Under the pieces are notes generated by a model that saw nothing but the letters and a program-made list of their open reading frames with translations, was not told the DNA's origin and searched no databases. The translations under genes were made by a program, and so were the position numbers. A stretch of 39,475 bases of DNA from Myxococcaceae bacterium (GTDB taxonomy: Bacteria > Myxococcota > Myxococcia > Myxococcales > Myxococcaceae), in the NCBI GenBank assembly GCA_022842905.1, contig JALHOS010000017.1, positions 1 through 39,475 of the forward strand, in the 5' to 3' direction. Positions 1 through 8,082 of this stretch are shown here, piece by piece; the first letter of the stretch is position 1, and the number at the start of each line of letters is the position of its first letter.

Positions 1-2319
1 GCGTCGGCGCCGGCGCCCGACGAGCAGCAGCCCCAGCGCCAGCACCGGGCCCGCCGACGAGCACCCGCCGCCGCAGGGGTCCGGCTTCGCGCCTCCCTGC
101 CCACCGGCGGCGCCGCCCGTGCCTCCGGTACGCGGCGCGGTTCCTCCTCCGCCGGTTCCTCCCGTCATGTCGCCGCCGCCCGCGCCGCCAAACCCGGTGT
201 CCACGCAGTAGTGGGTGTTGCCCAAGAAGAGCTGGCACGTCTCTCCCGACGCACACGCGGTCGGCGCGGTCGGATCACAGGTGATGCGGCACTTCCCGTT
301 GTTGCACGCACCGCCGAACGTGCAGGCGCGCGGCTCGCCCACCGCGTCACAGGCCTGGCCAATGCGCTGCGTCTTCTGGCTGTCACACGCGCACACGCCG
401 TCGCCGCTCGGCTCCTGCTGAATGCAGGTGAGGCACGCGCTGGACGTGAAGACGTTGCAGGCTCGATAGCACTTCGTGTTGTGGCACTTGAGCAGGCCGC
501 CGCACTGCCCGTTCGCGCACGACACGCACGCGTGCCGTCCAGGCTCTCCGGGAATGCAGGAAGTGCCGTCGCAGAAGAAGCCTTCGGCGCACTCGCCGAA
601 CTCGCCGAGCGTGGAGCACTTCGCCCGGCAGTACCGTGTGCCCCCCGTGCCGACGCAGGCCATGTTGTTCGGGCAGTAGCGGTTCACCTCGCCGAGCATG
701 GGATCCATGATCAGGCCGCAGCGCTGGTTGAGCCCCGACAGCTCGTACGGACAGGCGCAGATTCCGTCCGTCGGCTCCGTCCCCCACGGAATGCAGGCGG
801 GACACGCGCCGGGGTTGCGCGGGTTGCAGGCCGTTCGACACTGGCCCTGCACGCAGGTCCCAGGCGCGCGACACGGCACCGACGTGCTGCAGAACTCGCA
901 GGTGCCGGCGCCACCAACCGGCACGCACGCTCGGTCCACGCCGCCGACCAGCGGAGCACAGGTCATGGGCCCCGCAGTCTGCGAGCACACCGTCGCCGTA
1001 CACGTCGGGCCGCACTGCCCCGTCGAGCTGCCTCCGCTGCAGCACGCCCGGCAGTACGCGGCGTTCAACCCAGGGCCGATGCCGCCGTCTCCTTCCGCGA
1101 CGCAGACGGAGCAGCCGGGGCAGATCTGGTGCAGCTCGCAGCGGTCGTTCAGCACGAGCGTCGGCACGCACATGCCCGCCTGGCACTTGAAGCCGGGCGC
1201 ACATTCCACGTTCTGTTGGCACTGCGGCCTGATCAGCTGACAGCTCCCGAAGTCCGGCGTGCAGAAGCGGCCCTGCCCGGTCAGCTCACACTTGTACCCA
1301 GAGCCACACTGGGCGTTGGTCGTGCAGCCGACGGTGCACAGGTGCGTGCCGTCGGACCGCCGGAGGCACACCCCCGACAGACACGCGGCGCTCGACGAGC
1401 AGAACTTGCAGAGGTCCGGCGAGCCAAGGATCGGCAGGCACGCAAAGCTGTTCGTCGACGCCTGGCACGTGTAGCCCGGCGGGCAGTTGGTCGCGGTCGC
1501 GGACAGGCAGTCCTGGGTGCAGATCGCCTCGCTGCTCCCGGGGCGAGCTTCACACACGCGGCCCTGCGTACAGCTGTTCATGCCCACACCGCTGAGCATG
1601 CACGGATCTCCTTGGCCGCCAGGCTCCCCGGGGTACAGCCCGCAGATCGCCCCTTCGTCCGAGCTGGTCAGCCGCTGGCGGACCTCACCCCACGAGAACG
1701 TCGGCGCCATGACCGACGTCCCGCTGCTGTGCTGAAGCCCTGCGAAGTGCCCCACCTCGTGGAGGATCAGCGACTCGAGATCGTACGAGCCCTGGTTCCC
1801 CGTCGTGTCCACGTAGACCGCTCCGTTGAACTCGATGTCGCCGTCGACGATCGAGCCCAGGCCTCCGTCCTGCAGCGTCGTGTGTGTCATGCCCAGCACG
1901 CCCGCGCCGTGGCGCCAGTCCGACTGCTTCATGACCATGACGCTGTTTCTTCCGTCGGTGCCGCTCATGGCGTTGAAGCCGTCGGGGAACGAGAAGAGCC
2001 CGGCGTCGGCGACGTCGAACTTCGTGCCGCAGGTGATCTGCCCCGTCGTCCACTTGCCGAACGCGCGCCGCGCCGTCTCGATGAAGAGGGCGTGCGATAC
2101 CGAGTTGCTCGGCGAGAGGAGCGTCTGCCCGCCGTCGTTGCTGATGCTCTGCGCGATGCGGAACGTCGGCACGCAGCGGCCGGCCACGCAGCGCTCGCTG
2201 GGGTGGCAGGGTGACGGGTTGCAGAGGGCCAGGGCCCACCGCGCCGCCGTCGCCTCGTGCGCCCAGAGGCCCACGAGCATGACCGCCGTGGCCAGCGGAA
2301 GGAATCGCCCGGGTCGCAT
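1..2319 (-). CDS. Cys-rich metzincin (matrixin-like) protease with MYXO-CTERM tail, 3' end beyond the window
   Basis: The frame is open from an ATG at 2319 to base 1 (773 codons) with no stop, so the gene is cut by the left edge. An N-terminal signal segment (residues 1-25) is followed by a protease domain with the zinc motif HEVGHFAGLQH (His187, Glu188, His191, His197) and a Met-turn at Met204 (SVMAP), which is the metzincin signature of family M10. From about residue 225 the protein is very rich in paired Cys, then has a Gly/Thr-rich linker and ends in CGGGCSS, a Leu-rich hydrophobic segment and an Arg cluster, the MYXO-CTERM type of surface-sorting signal. The stop codon should lie just outside the window. 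It is the third gene of a minus-strand operon and starts 6 bases after the stop of its paralogue, with which it shares phrases such as CQASTN and YCRxCC. Substrate and cleavage specificity are unknown; the metalloprotease call is firm, the extracellular role is inferred. Confidence 0.85.
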   Translation of the reverse strand, partial: MRPGRFLPLATAVMLVGLWAHEATAARWALALCNPSPCHPSERCVAGRCVPTFRIAQSISNDGGQTLLSPSNSVSHALFIETARRAFGKWTTGQITCGTKFDVADAGLFSFPDGFNAMSGTDGRNSVMVMKQSDWRHGAGVLGMTHTTLQDGGLGSIVDGDIEFNGAVYVDTTGNQGSYDLESLILHEVGHFAGLQHSSGTSVMAPTFSWGEVRQRLTSSDEGAICGLYPGEPGGQGDPCMLSGVGMNSCTQGRVCEARPGSSEAICTQDCLSATATNCPPGYTCQASTNSFACLPILGSPDLCKFCSSSAACLSGVCLRRSDGTHLCTVGCTTNAQCGSGYKCELTGQGRFCTPDFGSCQLIRPQCQQNVECAPGFKCQAGMCVPTLVLNDRCELHQICPGCSVCVAEGDGGIGPGLNAAYCRACCSGGSSTGQCGPTCTATVCSQTAGPMTCAPLVGGVDRACVPVGGAGTCEFCSTSVPCRAPGTCVQGQCRTACNPRNPGACPACIPWGTEPTDGICACPYELSGLNQRCGLIMDPMLGEVNRYCPNNMACVGTGGTRYCRAKCSTLGEFGECAEGFFCDGTSCIPGEPGRHACVSCANGQCGGLLKCHNTKCYRACNVFTSSACLTCIQQEPSGDGVCACDSQKTQRIGQACDAVGEPRACTFGGACNNGKCRITCDPTAPTACASGETCQLFLGNTHYCVDTGFGGAGGGDMTGGTGGGGTAPRTGGTGGAAGGQGGAKPDPCGGGCSSAGPVLALGLLLVGRRRRR

Positions 2320-2325
2320 CGTGCG

Positions 2326-4749
2326 TCAGCTCCGCGCCCGTCGACGTCGCAGGCTCATCGCCAGGAGCGCGAACACGCCCAACGGGCCCCCCGCGCTGCA
2401 GTTGCAGTCCGGTGGTGGCACCGTGCCGCCACCGCCGGTGCGCACCACACACTGTCGCGACGACGCGTCACAGCGCAGGCCGCTCGCGCAGGGCCCACAC
2501 ACGCTGCTGCTGCCCCCTCCGGTGCCGCCAGTTCCGCCCGTCGAACCGCCTTCGTTCCCCGCTCCTCCACTTCCGCCCGCGCCCGTGGCGTCGAGGCAGT
2601 AGTGCTGATCCTGGTAGCGCGTACACGCCTGGTTCCCCGTGCACGGCGTCGGGTTGCCTGGATCGCAGGAGCTGCGGCACGTCGACCGGAAGCACGCCGC
2701 CCCAGGCTGACACCCGCGCACCGGCGCCGAAGCACAGGCCTGGCCGACCGCCACGCGCTCATCAGGGCAGGTGCACACGCCGTTGTTGGCGGCGTCGATC
2801 GCCAGGCAGCTGGTGCAGTTGCCCGGCTGTGTCGTCACGCACGGCTGGTAGCAGCGGTTCTGGTGGCAGCGCAGGCCCGGCGCGCACGTGCCGTTGTTGC
2901 AGGCCATGCACTGGCCGGTGTCCGGCGGCACGCAGACGAACTGGCCGCCGACGCCGGTGCACGTCTGGCCGGTGGGGCAGGAAGCGGGCTGGTTGCGATC
3001 GCAGCGCTGGCGGCAGCGGGGCTGCGGAGAACCGACGCAGGCCAGGTCGTTCTGGCACCACAGCGGCTCACCGCTCGCCATGGGGCCACAGGCCTCTCCG
3101 ACCCGCACCACCTTCTCGGGACACGCGCAGTAGAAGTTGCCCGACGTCATCTCCGCGCAGGCGCCGCACTGCCCCGGGTTGCTCGGGTTGCAGGTTTCCA
3201 GGCAGCGCCCGTTGATGCAGCGGCCCACGGCGCAGGAGTTCGCGTCCATGGTGCTGCAGGTCTGGCACAGGTTCGCGCCGCTCTGGCGCACGCACACGGA
3301 CGCGGTGCTGTTCGTGATGGTCGCGCAGCGCTCCGCCGGCGGTCCAGTGGGACAGGTGCGCGCCATGCACCCGTTGCACAAGCGGTCGGCGCCCCCCGCG
3401 CCCGCCGTGCAGCACTGGCGGCAGTACGCGATGCCCGACACCTCGTCCTCGAGAATGCACTCCGAGCAGGCGTTGCAGAGTTGGTGCACCTCGCAGCGCG
3501 AGCCGACGGTCTTCACCGGCGTGCAGGTGCCGCCGACGCAGTCGTAGCCTGGCGCGCAGTTGCCGGCAGACGTGCACTGGCCCGTGCAGCGATTGCCCGC
3601 GGGAATGCAGTAGCCGCCGGTACAGCTGTAGCCGGCGCCGCACTGGCCGTCGGTGGTGCAGTTCATGGAACACCACGAGTAGCCCGACGTGTCGTCGTAC
3701 AGGCACAGCCCTGTGCTGCAGCCCGAGCCGGTGGTGCAGAAGGCGCACAGGTCCACCGTGCCGACCTGCGGCAGACAGGCGAACATGTTCGTGGACGCCT
3801 GGCAGGTGAAGCCGGCGGGGCAGCCTTGGGTGCCAGCGACGTAGCAGTCGCGGGTGCAGATCGGCGTGTTGGTGCCTGGCGCGGCTTCGCAGACCAGGCC
3901 CTGGGCGCAGTTGGTGTTGCCCATGGCGTTGACGGTGCAGCGGTCGCCCTGGGCGCCGCCACCGCCCTGGCCCGGAGGCACGGCGTAGATCGTACAGATG
4001 TCGGCGACGTCCAGCGTCTGGAGCGTGCGCACCACGCCGCCGAGGTTCACGTTGGGGTTCATGCTCGCCAGGCCTTGGAAGGCGTCGGTGTGATCGACGC
4101 CAGCGAAGTGCCCGGCTTCGTGGAGAATGACGCTCTCGTAGTCGTAGGACTGCGCGTCGCCGTTCTCGGCCCAGTTGATGTTGTTGTTGAACTCCGTGTC
4201 CGCGTCGAAGATGTGCTTGTTGTTCAGCGTGTACGTCGCCGTCGTCAGCGCCAGCGTCGAGGTGCTGTGGCGCCAGTTCGTGCCCGTCAGCCAGATCCCA
4301 CGGTTGGCCACGTCGGTCGCGTTGATCGCGTTGTAGCCCTGCGGCGTCGTGAAGCAGCCCGCGTTCGAACTCGGGCACGCGTTGATCGACATCCACCGGG
4401 TGCCATCCGAAGCGCCGTTCGTCGCCTGAATGCACAGCTGCGAAGTCACTTGTGAGTAGGTCCACTTGCCCCACAGCTCGACGGTCTTGGCCAGGACGGT
4501 GCTGTACGAGATCGCCGACAGGCCGGCCCGCGTGCGAATGGTGGTCGTCCCGGCATTGTCGACGCTGGTCGCCCAGAGGTACTTGGGCACGCAGCGGTTG
4601 GTCGTCTGATCACAGGTCTCGCTGTTGAGGCACTGCTGCGTGGGACAGCCGGCCGTCAGCGGCCACTTGGTGCCGTTGACCCACGACGCGTCCGCCGACG
4701 CAGCCACGAAGAAGGCTGCGTAGCTGCAGAGCAGGGCGCCGCGTTTCAT
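2326..4749 (-). CDS. Cys-rich metzincin (matrixin-like) protease with MYXO-CTERM-like tail
   Basis: This 807-residue protein starts with a signal peptide (residues 1-22, ending near ASADA). The catalytic domain has HEAGHFAGVDH (His210, Glu211, His214, His220) and a Met-turn in ASMNPN, as in M10 matrixins. From about residue 265 onward come many Cys-rich modules with CxxC and CxxxC spacing that look disulfide-rich, then a Gly/Ser/Thr-rich linker. The end has Cys, a short hydrophobic stretch (GPLGVFALLAM) and RRRRARS, a MYXO-CTERM-type signal for retention at the cell surface. Its ATG overlaps the stop of the upstream small gene by 4 bases (ATGA), so the two are probably translationally coupled. 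The following gene encodes a clear paralogue, indicating tandem duplication. The predicted location is outside the cytoplasm or on the surface. The Cys-rich part could bind substrate or cell-wall material, but that is not shown by the sequence. Confidence 0.88.
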   Translation of the reverse strand: MKRGALLCSYAAFFVAASADASWVNGTKWPLTAGCPTQQCLNSETCDQTTNRCVPKYLWATSVDNAGTTTIRTRAGLSAISYSTVLAKTVELWGKWTYSQVTSQLCIQATNGASDGTRWMSINACPSSNAGCFTTPQGYNAINATDVANRGIWLTGTNWRHSTSTLALTTATYTLNNKHIFDADTEFNNNINWAENGDAQSYDYESVILHEAGHFAGVDHTDAFQGLASMNPNVNLGGVVRTLQTLDVADICTIYAVPPGQGGGGAQGDRCTVNAMGNTNCAQGLVCEAAPGTNTPICTRDCYVAGTQGCPAGFTCQASTNMFACLPQVGTVDLCAFCTTGSGCSTGLCLYDDTSGYSWCSMNCTTDGQCGAGYSCTGGYCIPAGNRCTGQCTSAGNCAPGYDCVGGTCTPVKTVGSRCEVHQLCNACSECILEDEVSGIAYCRQCCTAGAGGADRLCNGCMARTCPTGPPAERCATITNSTASVCVRQSGANLCQTCSTMDANSCAVGRCINGRCLETCNPSNPGQCGACAEMTSGNFYCACPEKVVRVGEACGPMASGEPLWCQNDLACVGSPQPRCRQRCDRNQPASCPTGQTCTGVGGQFVCVPPDTGQCMACNNGTCAPGLRCHQNRCYQPCVTTQPGNCTSCLAIDAANNGVCTCPDERVAVGQACASAPVRGCQPGAACFRSTCRSSCDPGNPTPCTGNQACTRYQDQHYCLDATGAGGSGGAGNEGGSTGGTGGTGGGSSSVCGPCASGLRCDASSRQCVVRTGGGGTVPPPDCNCSAGGPLGVFALLAMSLRRRRARS

Positions 4750-5306
4750 CGACGCGCTCCGACGGCGGCGCGCACGCGGGTGAGGAACTTCTCGGCGGGC
4801 CCGAGGTTCTCGACGGCGTCGATCGGCTCCGGGCTCTTCGAGCCGCGCTCCAGCTGGGTCAGGCCTCGCATGTCGCGCAGCGCAGTCAGCCGGCCCAAGT
4901 GCGGCTTGAGCGCGACCTTCCCCGCGGACAGGGTGTGAATGCCGAAGCTGCGCGAGTCATCCGGTGGGCGAAAGAGGAACAGCACGACGTCTTCGCCGAC
5001 CTCGAAGCGCGGCGCCCCGGCAACCAGCTGCCCGATGTCGCCCACCTCACCGCCGGGCGAGCGCACGAGAATGATCATGGGCGCGGTGCCTTTGAGCGCC
5101 TCTTCGACCTTCACTTCGGCGTACGTCCAGATCGACCGGTGCGCTTCGTCCCACTGCGCTTCGGTGCGCAGCACGCGGCCGCGGATGACGACCTCCGAAG
5201 CCTGCGTCATCTGCTCGATCGACTCGCGGGCGATCACCGTGGCGTGGGCGAGCGGGCCGAGCAGCAGCGCCAGCGCGGCGGTGCCGACCAAGAACGTCGT
5301 GCGCAT
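4746..5306 (-). CDS. Small exported protein coupled to the metzincin genes, function unknown
   Basis: This 186-residue protein has a typical signal peptide (MRT..., hydrophobic core ALALLLG, cleavage after AHA near residue 22). The mature part begins with an acidic helix-like stretch (ESIEQMTQASEVVIRGRV) and then looks like mixed beta structure (WTYAEVKVEEALKG, VVLFLFRPP). There is no Cys in the mature part, no catalytic motif I recognise and no membrane anchor. A strong ribosome site (GGAAGGA) lies about 10 bases before the ATG. It is the first gene of the three-gene minus-strand operon and its stop overlaps the start of the 807-residue protease. The tight coupling suggests that it works with the proteases, for example as an inhibitor, chaperone or targeting partner; this is inference from position only. 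Confidence 0.8.
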   Translation of the reverse strand: MRTTFLVGTAALALLLGPLAHATVIARESIEQMTQASEVVIRGRVLRTEAQWDEAHRSIWTYAEVKVEEALKGTAPMIILVRSPGGEVGDIGQLVAGAPRFEVGEDVVLFLFRPPDDSRSFGIHTLSAGKVALKPHLGRLTALRDMRGLTQLERGSKSPEPIDAVENLGPAEKFLTRVRAAVGARR

Positions 5307-5318
5307 TGTCGGGGTCCT

Positions 5319-5340
5319 TCCAGCTTGGGTCCAGCTTGGG
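5319..5340. repeat. Two perfect tandem copies of an 11-base unit in the 5' leader of the protease operon
   Basis: TCCAGCTTGGG occurs at 5319-5329 and again at 5330-5340. It lies just upstream of the ribosome site of the 186-residue gene (minus strand), in the 109-base divergent spacer shared with the DsrE-like gene. It may be a slippage product or a tandem operator; nothing else distinguishes these. Confidence 0.6.
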
Positions 5341-5415
5341 GTCCGGCCTGAACGAATCTTCCGCTAATGTATCGGAAACTGAGAGTGGGTTGGTGCTTTG
5401 GCGGAAGGAGCGCAC

Positions 5416-5814
5416 ATGCGCGGGCGGGCAGTCTTTTTCGTGGCGCACGCTGGGTACGAAGCCGCGTGGCAAAGCATGTCGCTGGGGCTGACGGCGGCGG
5501 CCATGGGTGACGACGTCGTCTTCGTGTTCGCCTTCGAAGCGCTCAAGTCGCTCGCGCGGGGCAGCTTCGGCAAGGCGCTGAACGACCGCGAAACGAAGGA
5601 AGTCACCCGCGCCGAAGGGTTGGGCGCGCCGCAGCCCGCGCGCATGCTCGAAGACGCCCGTTCGCTCGGCGCCAGGGCGATCGCCTGCGACACCACCGTG
5701 AAGCTGTGCGGCCTGCTCGCGTCCGACCTGACGGAGCGCGCGGTGCTCGACGACGTGATGGGCCTGCCGCAGATCTGGAAGCTGACCGAGGGCGCTCGGG
5801 TGCTCAACTTCTGA
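5416..5814 (+). CDS. DsrE/DsrF-like small protein
   Basis: The ATG at 5416 is preceded by an excellent ribosome site (GGAAGGAG, 5 bases away), so I prefer it to the TTG 18 bases upstream. The 132-residue protein has an alternating alpha/beta pattern, opening with beta strand RAVFFVAHAG and a helix (LGLTAAAMGDDVVFVFAF), then a strand with two Cys (ACDTTVKLCGL, Cys91 and Cys98). This layout resembles the DsrE/DsrF/TusD-like fold, whose members carry a conserved Cys in the same place for sulfur relay or peroxiredoxin-type functions. It has no signal peptide and should be cytoplasmic. It is transcribed divergently from the protease operon and converges on the VWA gene. No sulfur-metabolism genes lie next to it, so its physiological role is open. 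Confidence 0.65.
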   Translation: MRGRAVFFVAHAGYEAAWQSMSLGLTAAAMGDDVVFVFAFEALKSLARGSFGKALNDRETKEVTRAEGLGAPQPARMLEDARSLGARAIACDTTVKLCGLLASDLTERAVLDDVMGLPQIWKLTEGARVLNF

Positions 5815-5846
5815 GTCGAAGCGCGTGTTGTGAGTCGAAGCGCGTG
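5812..5846. repeat. Duplicated 16-base segment (period 19) spanning the stop of the DsrE-like gene
   Basis: TGAGTCGAAGCGCGTG is present at 5812-5827, where its first three bases are the stop codon, and again at 5831-5846, separated by TTG. It fills nearly all of the short spacer between two convergent genes. It is not self-complementary enough to be an obvious terminator. Confidence 0.6.
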
Positions 5847-5851
5847 GACGT

Positions 5852-7024
5852 TCAGAGCTTCTGCAGGATCCGGATCTGGATCTTGACCGGGTTGCGCGTG
5901 TCCGCCGTGTTGATGTTCTGGCAGAGCCGGCCCTGCGCCACGACGGTCGCCGGCGTCATGCCCTGCGGCGGGGCGTAGGACCAGGTGTCGGCGCCGGTCG
6001 TCACCGATTCGCCGTTGACGATCACCGAGAGGAAGCGCGGGTCCGACGGCTCCACCGTGAGCGGGAACTTGCAGGGGTCCGCGTCGCCGATGCGGCGGGA
6101 AATGTCGTCGAGCGCTGCGGTGAGCTCCTGGCCGTTGGCAGCGCGGTAGAACTTGGGCGTTCCGGTGCGCGCGAAGCCGCCGGCCTCGGCCATGAGGTTG
6201 AGCGTGTCGGCCGCGTCGCCCGTCGCCGTGTCCGCGCCGAAGCCGACGACCACGGTCCGAATGTTCTTCGCGCGCAGCGCCTGAATCTTCTCCGCGGTGC
6301 CGATCGCGTCGAGGCAGCCGTGGCTGCACGGCTGAAACGCCGCCGAGCCCGCGTTCTGGCAAGCGGACAAGGGACCCAAGGTGCACCGGCACGCGGGGTT
6401 GGCGGCGGAGCAGGTGTTGTTCATGTTCGCGTCGTTGCAGTTGGGCAGACCGTCGGTCAGCAGCAACACCAGGTCCTCTCGGAAGTCGTTGGCGTCGTTG
6501 AGGCCAGGCACGTTGCCGACGAACGCGAGGGAGTTGCCTGTGGGCGTACCGCCGTTCATCACCGCCGAAGAGATCTTGCCCGAGATCGCCATGGCCTTCT
6601 GGCGCATCACGTTCACGTCGTCGGTGTTGGAGGCCTCGGGCAGCGACTCGTCGACCGTGTCGGCCGCGAAGCACCCGCCGTTCGAATGCGGGAAGAACGT
6701 GAGCCCCATGCGAGCGACGGCCGAGGAGTTCGCCAGGAAGTTCGCCATCGCCGACTTCATCTCGGTCTCGCGCGTCGGGCAGGACGGCGCGCAGGGGTTG
6801 CCCGGCCCGCAGCCCGCCGGCGTGCAGCGCGGGTCGCCGGGGTTGATCGGGCTCTTCATCGACCCGGACCGGTCCACCAGGAGCATGAGGTTCGGCTTCG
6901 GCTTGGTCGCGACCACGTCCTTCGCCTGCGACGTCTGGGCGATGGCCAGCGGCACCACCTTTTCGAAGTCGTACACCTGGCAGCCAAAGGCCGCCGTCGC
7001 CAGCACGATCACCAGTGAACGCAT
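5852..7024 (-). CDS. VWA-domain lipoprotein
   Basis: The 390-residue product begins with a short hydrophobic leader ending in AAFGC (Cys15), a likely but atypical lipobox because -3 is Ala rather than Leu. The von Willebrand factor A domain starts near residue 45: the MIDAS motif is LVDRSGSMK (Asp51, Ser53, Ser55), followed by GGTPTG and LLLTDGLPNC, which supply the remaining metal-ion ligands. Several Cys clusters lie inside the domain (for example around CAPSCPTRE and CRCTLGPLSACQ), suggesting disulfides outside the cytoplasm. A C-terminal region of about 90 residues after the VWA domain has beta character and ends at the bare C-terminus QIRILQKL. VWA lipoproteins are common in Myxococcota, where some act in adhesion or gliding, but no such role can be assigned here. 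It is monocistronic and convergent with the DsrE-like gene. Confidence 0.85.
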   Translation of the reverse strand: MRSLVIVLATAAFGCQVYDFEKVVPLAIAQTSQAKDVVATKPKPNLMLLVDRSGSMKSPINPGDPRCTPAGCGPGNPCAPSCPTRETEMKSAMANFLANSSAVARMGLTFFPHSNGGCFAADTVDESLPEASNTDDVNVMRQKAMAISGKISSAVMNGGTPTGNSLAFVGNVPGLNDANDFREDLVLLLTDGLPNCNDANMNNTCSAANPACRCTLGPLSACQNAGSAAFQPCSHGCLDAIGTAEKIQALRAKNIRTVVVGFGADTATGDAADTLNLMAEAGGFARTGTPKFYRAANGQELTAALDDISRRIGDADPCKFPLTVEPSDPRFLSVIVNGESVTTGADTWSYAPPQGMTPATVVAQGRLCQNINTADTRNPVKIQIRILQKL

Positions 7025-7137
7025 AGCCCAGGACCATAGCAGCTGACGCTGCGCTGAGAAGGGCGGCCGTTGGTGCCCGATCAGCGCTGCGAATTCGGAG
7101 CGAGCCCACCCCGTCGACGCGGTAGGAAGGCTCGGCC

Positions 7138-8082
7138 ATGCGTGTCGTCGTGCTGTCTCGTTCCAAGCGGATCGCGTCGACCAAACGGATCGTGGCCGCG
7201 GCGCAGGCGCGAGGGCACTCAGTGCGCGTGGTGAACCCCGCCCAGGTGGCGCTGCTCCTCGGCGGACCCGCCCCGCGACTGCAGCACCGCAGCAAACTGC
7301 TCGCGGTGCCCGACGTCGTGATTCCCCGCATCGCCTCCAGCCTGGCGAGCTACGCGCTGCCGGTGCTCGATCAGTTCCAACTTCGCGGCGCGGTCGCGCT
7401 CAACTCGGCGCGCGCGATCGGACAGTCACGCAACCCCGCGCGGTGCCTTCAGCGGCTGAGCTCGCACGGCGTGGAGATCCCCCGGACGGTCATGGCGCGC
7501 GACGCCTCGCAGCTCAAGACGCTGGTCGATCGGGTCGGCGGGGTGCCGGTGCTGGTGAAGCTGCTCCACGGGCCGGAGCGGCGCGGGGTGATGATCTGCG
7601 AGTCCGAGCAGTCGCTGGCGGCCGCGCTCGAGGCGGTGCTCGGCCTGGGGCGCGATGTGGTCATGCAGGAGTACGTGCGCGGATCTGGCCGGGACTTGCG
7701 GGTCTTCGCGGTCGGTGGGCGGGCGGTGGCGGCGGTGCGGCGCAAGGCTCGGTCGGGGCTGCTGTCGCCCACGCTGTCCAAGCTCGCCCGCATGGAGCCC
7801 GTGACGCTCGATCCGGCCGTCACGGCCGTCGCGGAGCGCGCCGCGCAGGTCAGTGAGCTCGACGTGTGCGCCGTGGACTTGCTTCAAACGAAGGCCGGCG
7901 ACGTGAAGGTTTTCGAAGTGAACGCGTCTCCTTCGCTGCCGGACCTCGAGCAGGCGACGCGGGTCGACTTGGCCGACCTCATGGTCCGCCACGCCGAAGC
8001 GTTGTTCGAGAAGCACCTAGCCCAACGGGGCCCACCTGTGGCATCGAGCGGGTCCCCTGTGAAGAAGGACGTGTCGTCATGA
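7138..8082 (+). CDS. rimK: RimK-like ATP-grasp ligase
   Basis: The 314-residue protein matches the size of RimK, which ligates glutamate to a C-terminal glutamate (ribosomal protein S6 in E. coli). The N-terminal part has the preATP-grasp pattern (LSRSKRIASTKRIV, then NPAQV and PDVVIPRIA). The ATP-grasp core shows VPVLVKLLHGPERRGVMICE, the acidic strand VVMQEYVRGSGRDLRVFAVG and the metal-binding end VFEVNASPSLPDLE. A ribosome site (GGAAGG) precedes the ATG. Its stop overlaps the ATG of the following exported protein by 4 bases. ATP-grasp ligases of this group can also make poly-glutamate or modify other proteins or cofactors, so the substrate is not fixed by sequence. The symbol reflects family membership. 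Confidence 0.85.
   Translation: MRVVVLSRSKRIASTKRIVAAAQARGHSVRVVNPAQVALLLGGPAPRLQHRSKLLAVPDVVIPRIASSLASYALPVLDQFQLRGAVALNSARAIGQSRNPARCLQRLSSHGVEIPRTVMARDASQLKTLVDRVGGVPVLVKLLHGPERRGVMICESEQSLAAALEAVLGLGRDVVMQEYVRGSGRDLRVFAVGGRAVAAVRRKARSGLLSPTLSKLARMEPVTLDPAVTAVAERAAQVSELDVCAVDLLQTKAGDVKVFEVNASPSLPDLEQATRVDLADLMVRHAEALFEKHLAQRGPPVASSGSPVKKDVSS

Noticed and set aside
211-2214. Long plus-strand frame across the first metzincin gene
   Set aside because: Composition is Ala/Arg-rich and it lies antisense to a gene with a zinc motif and signal peptide.
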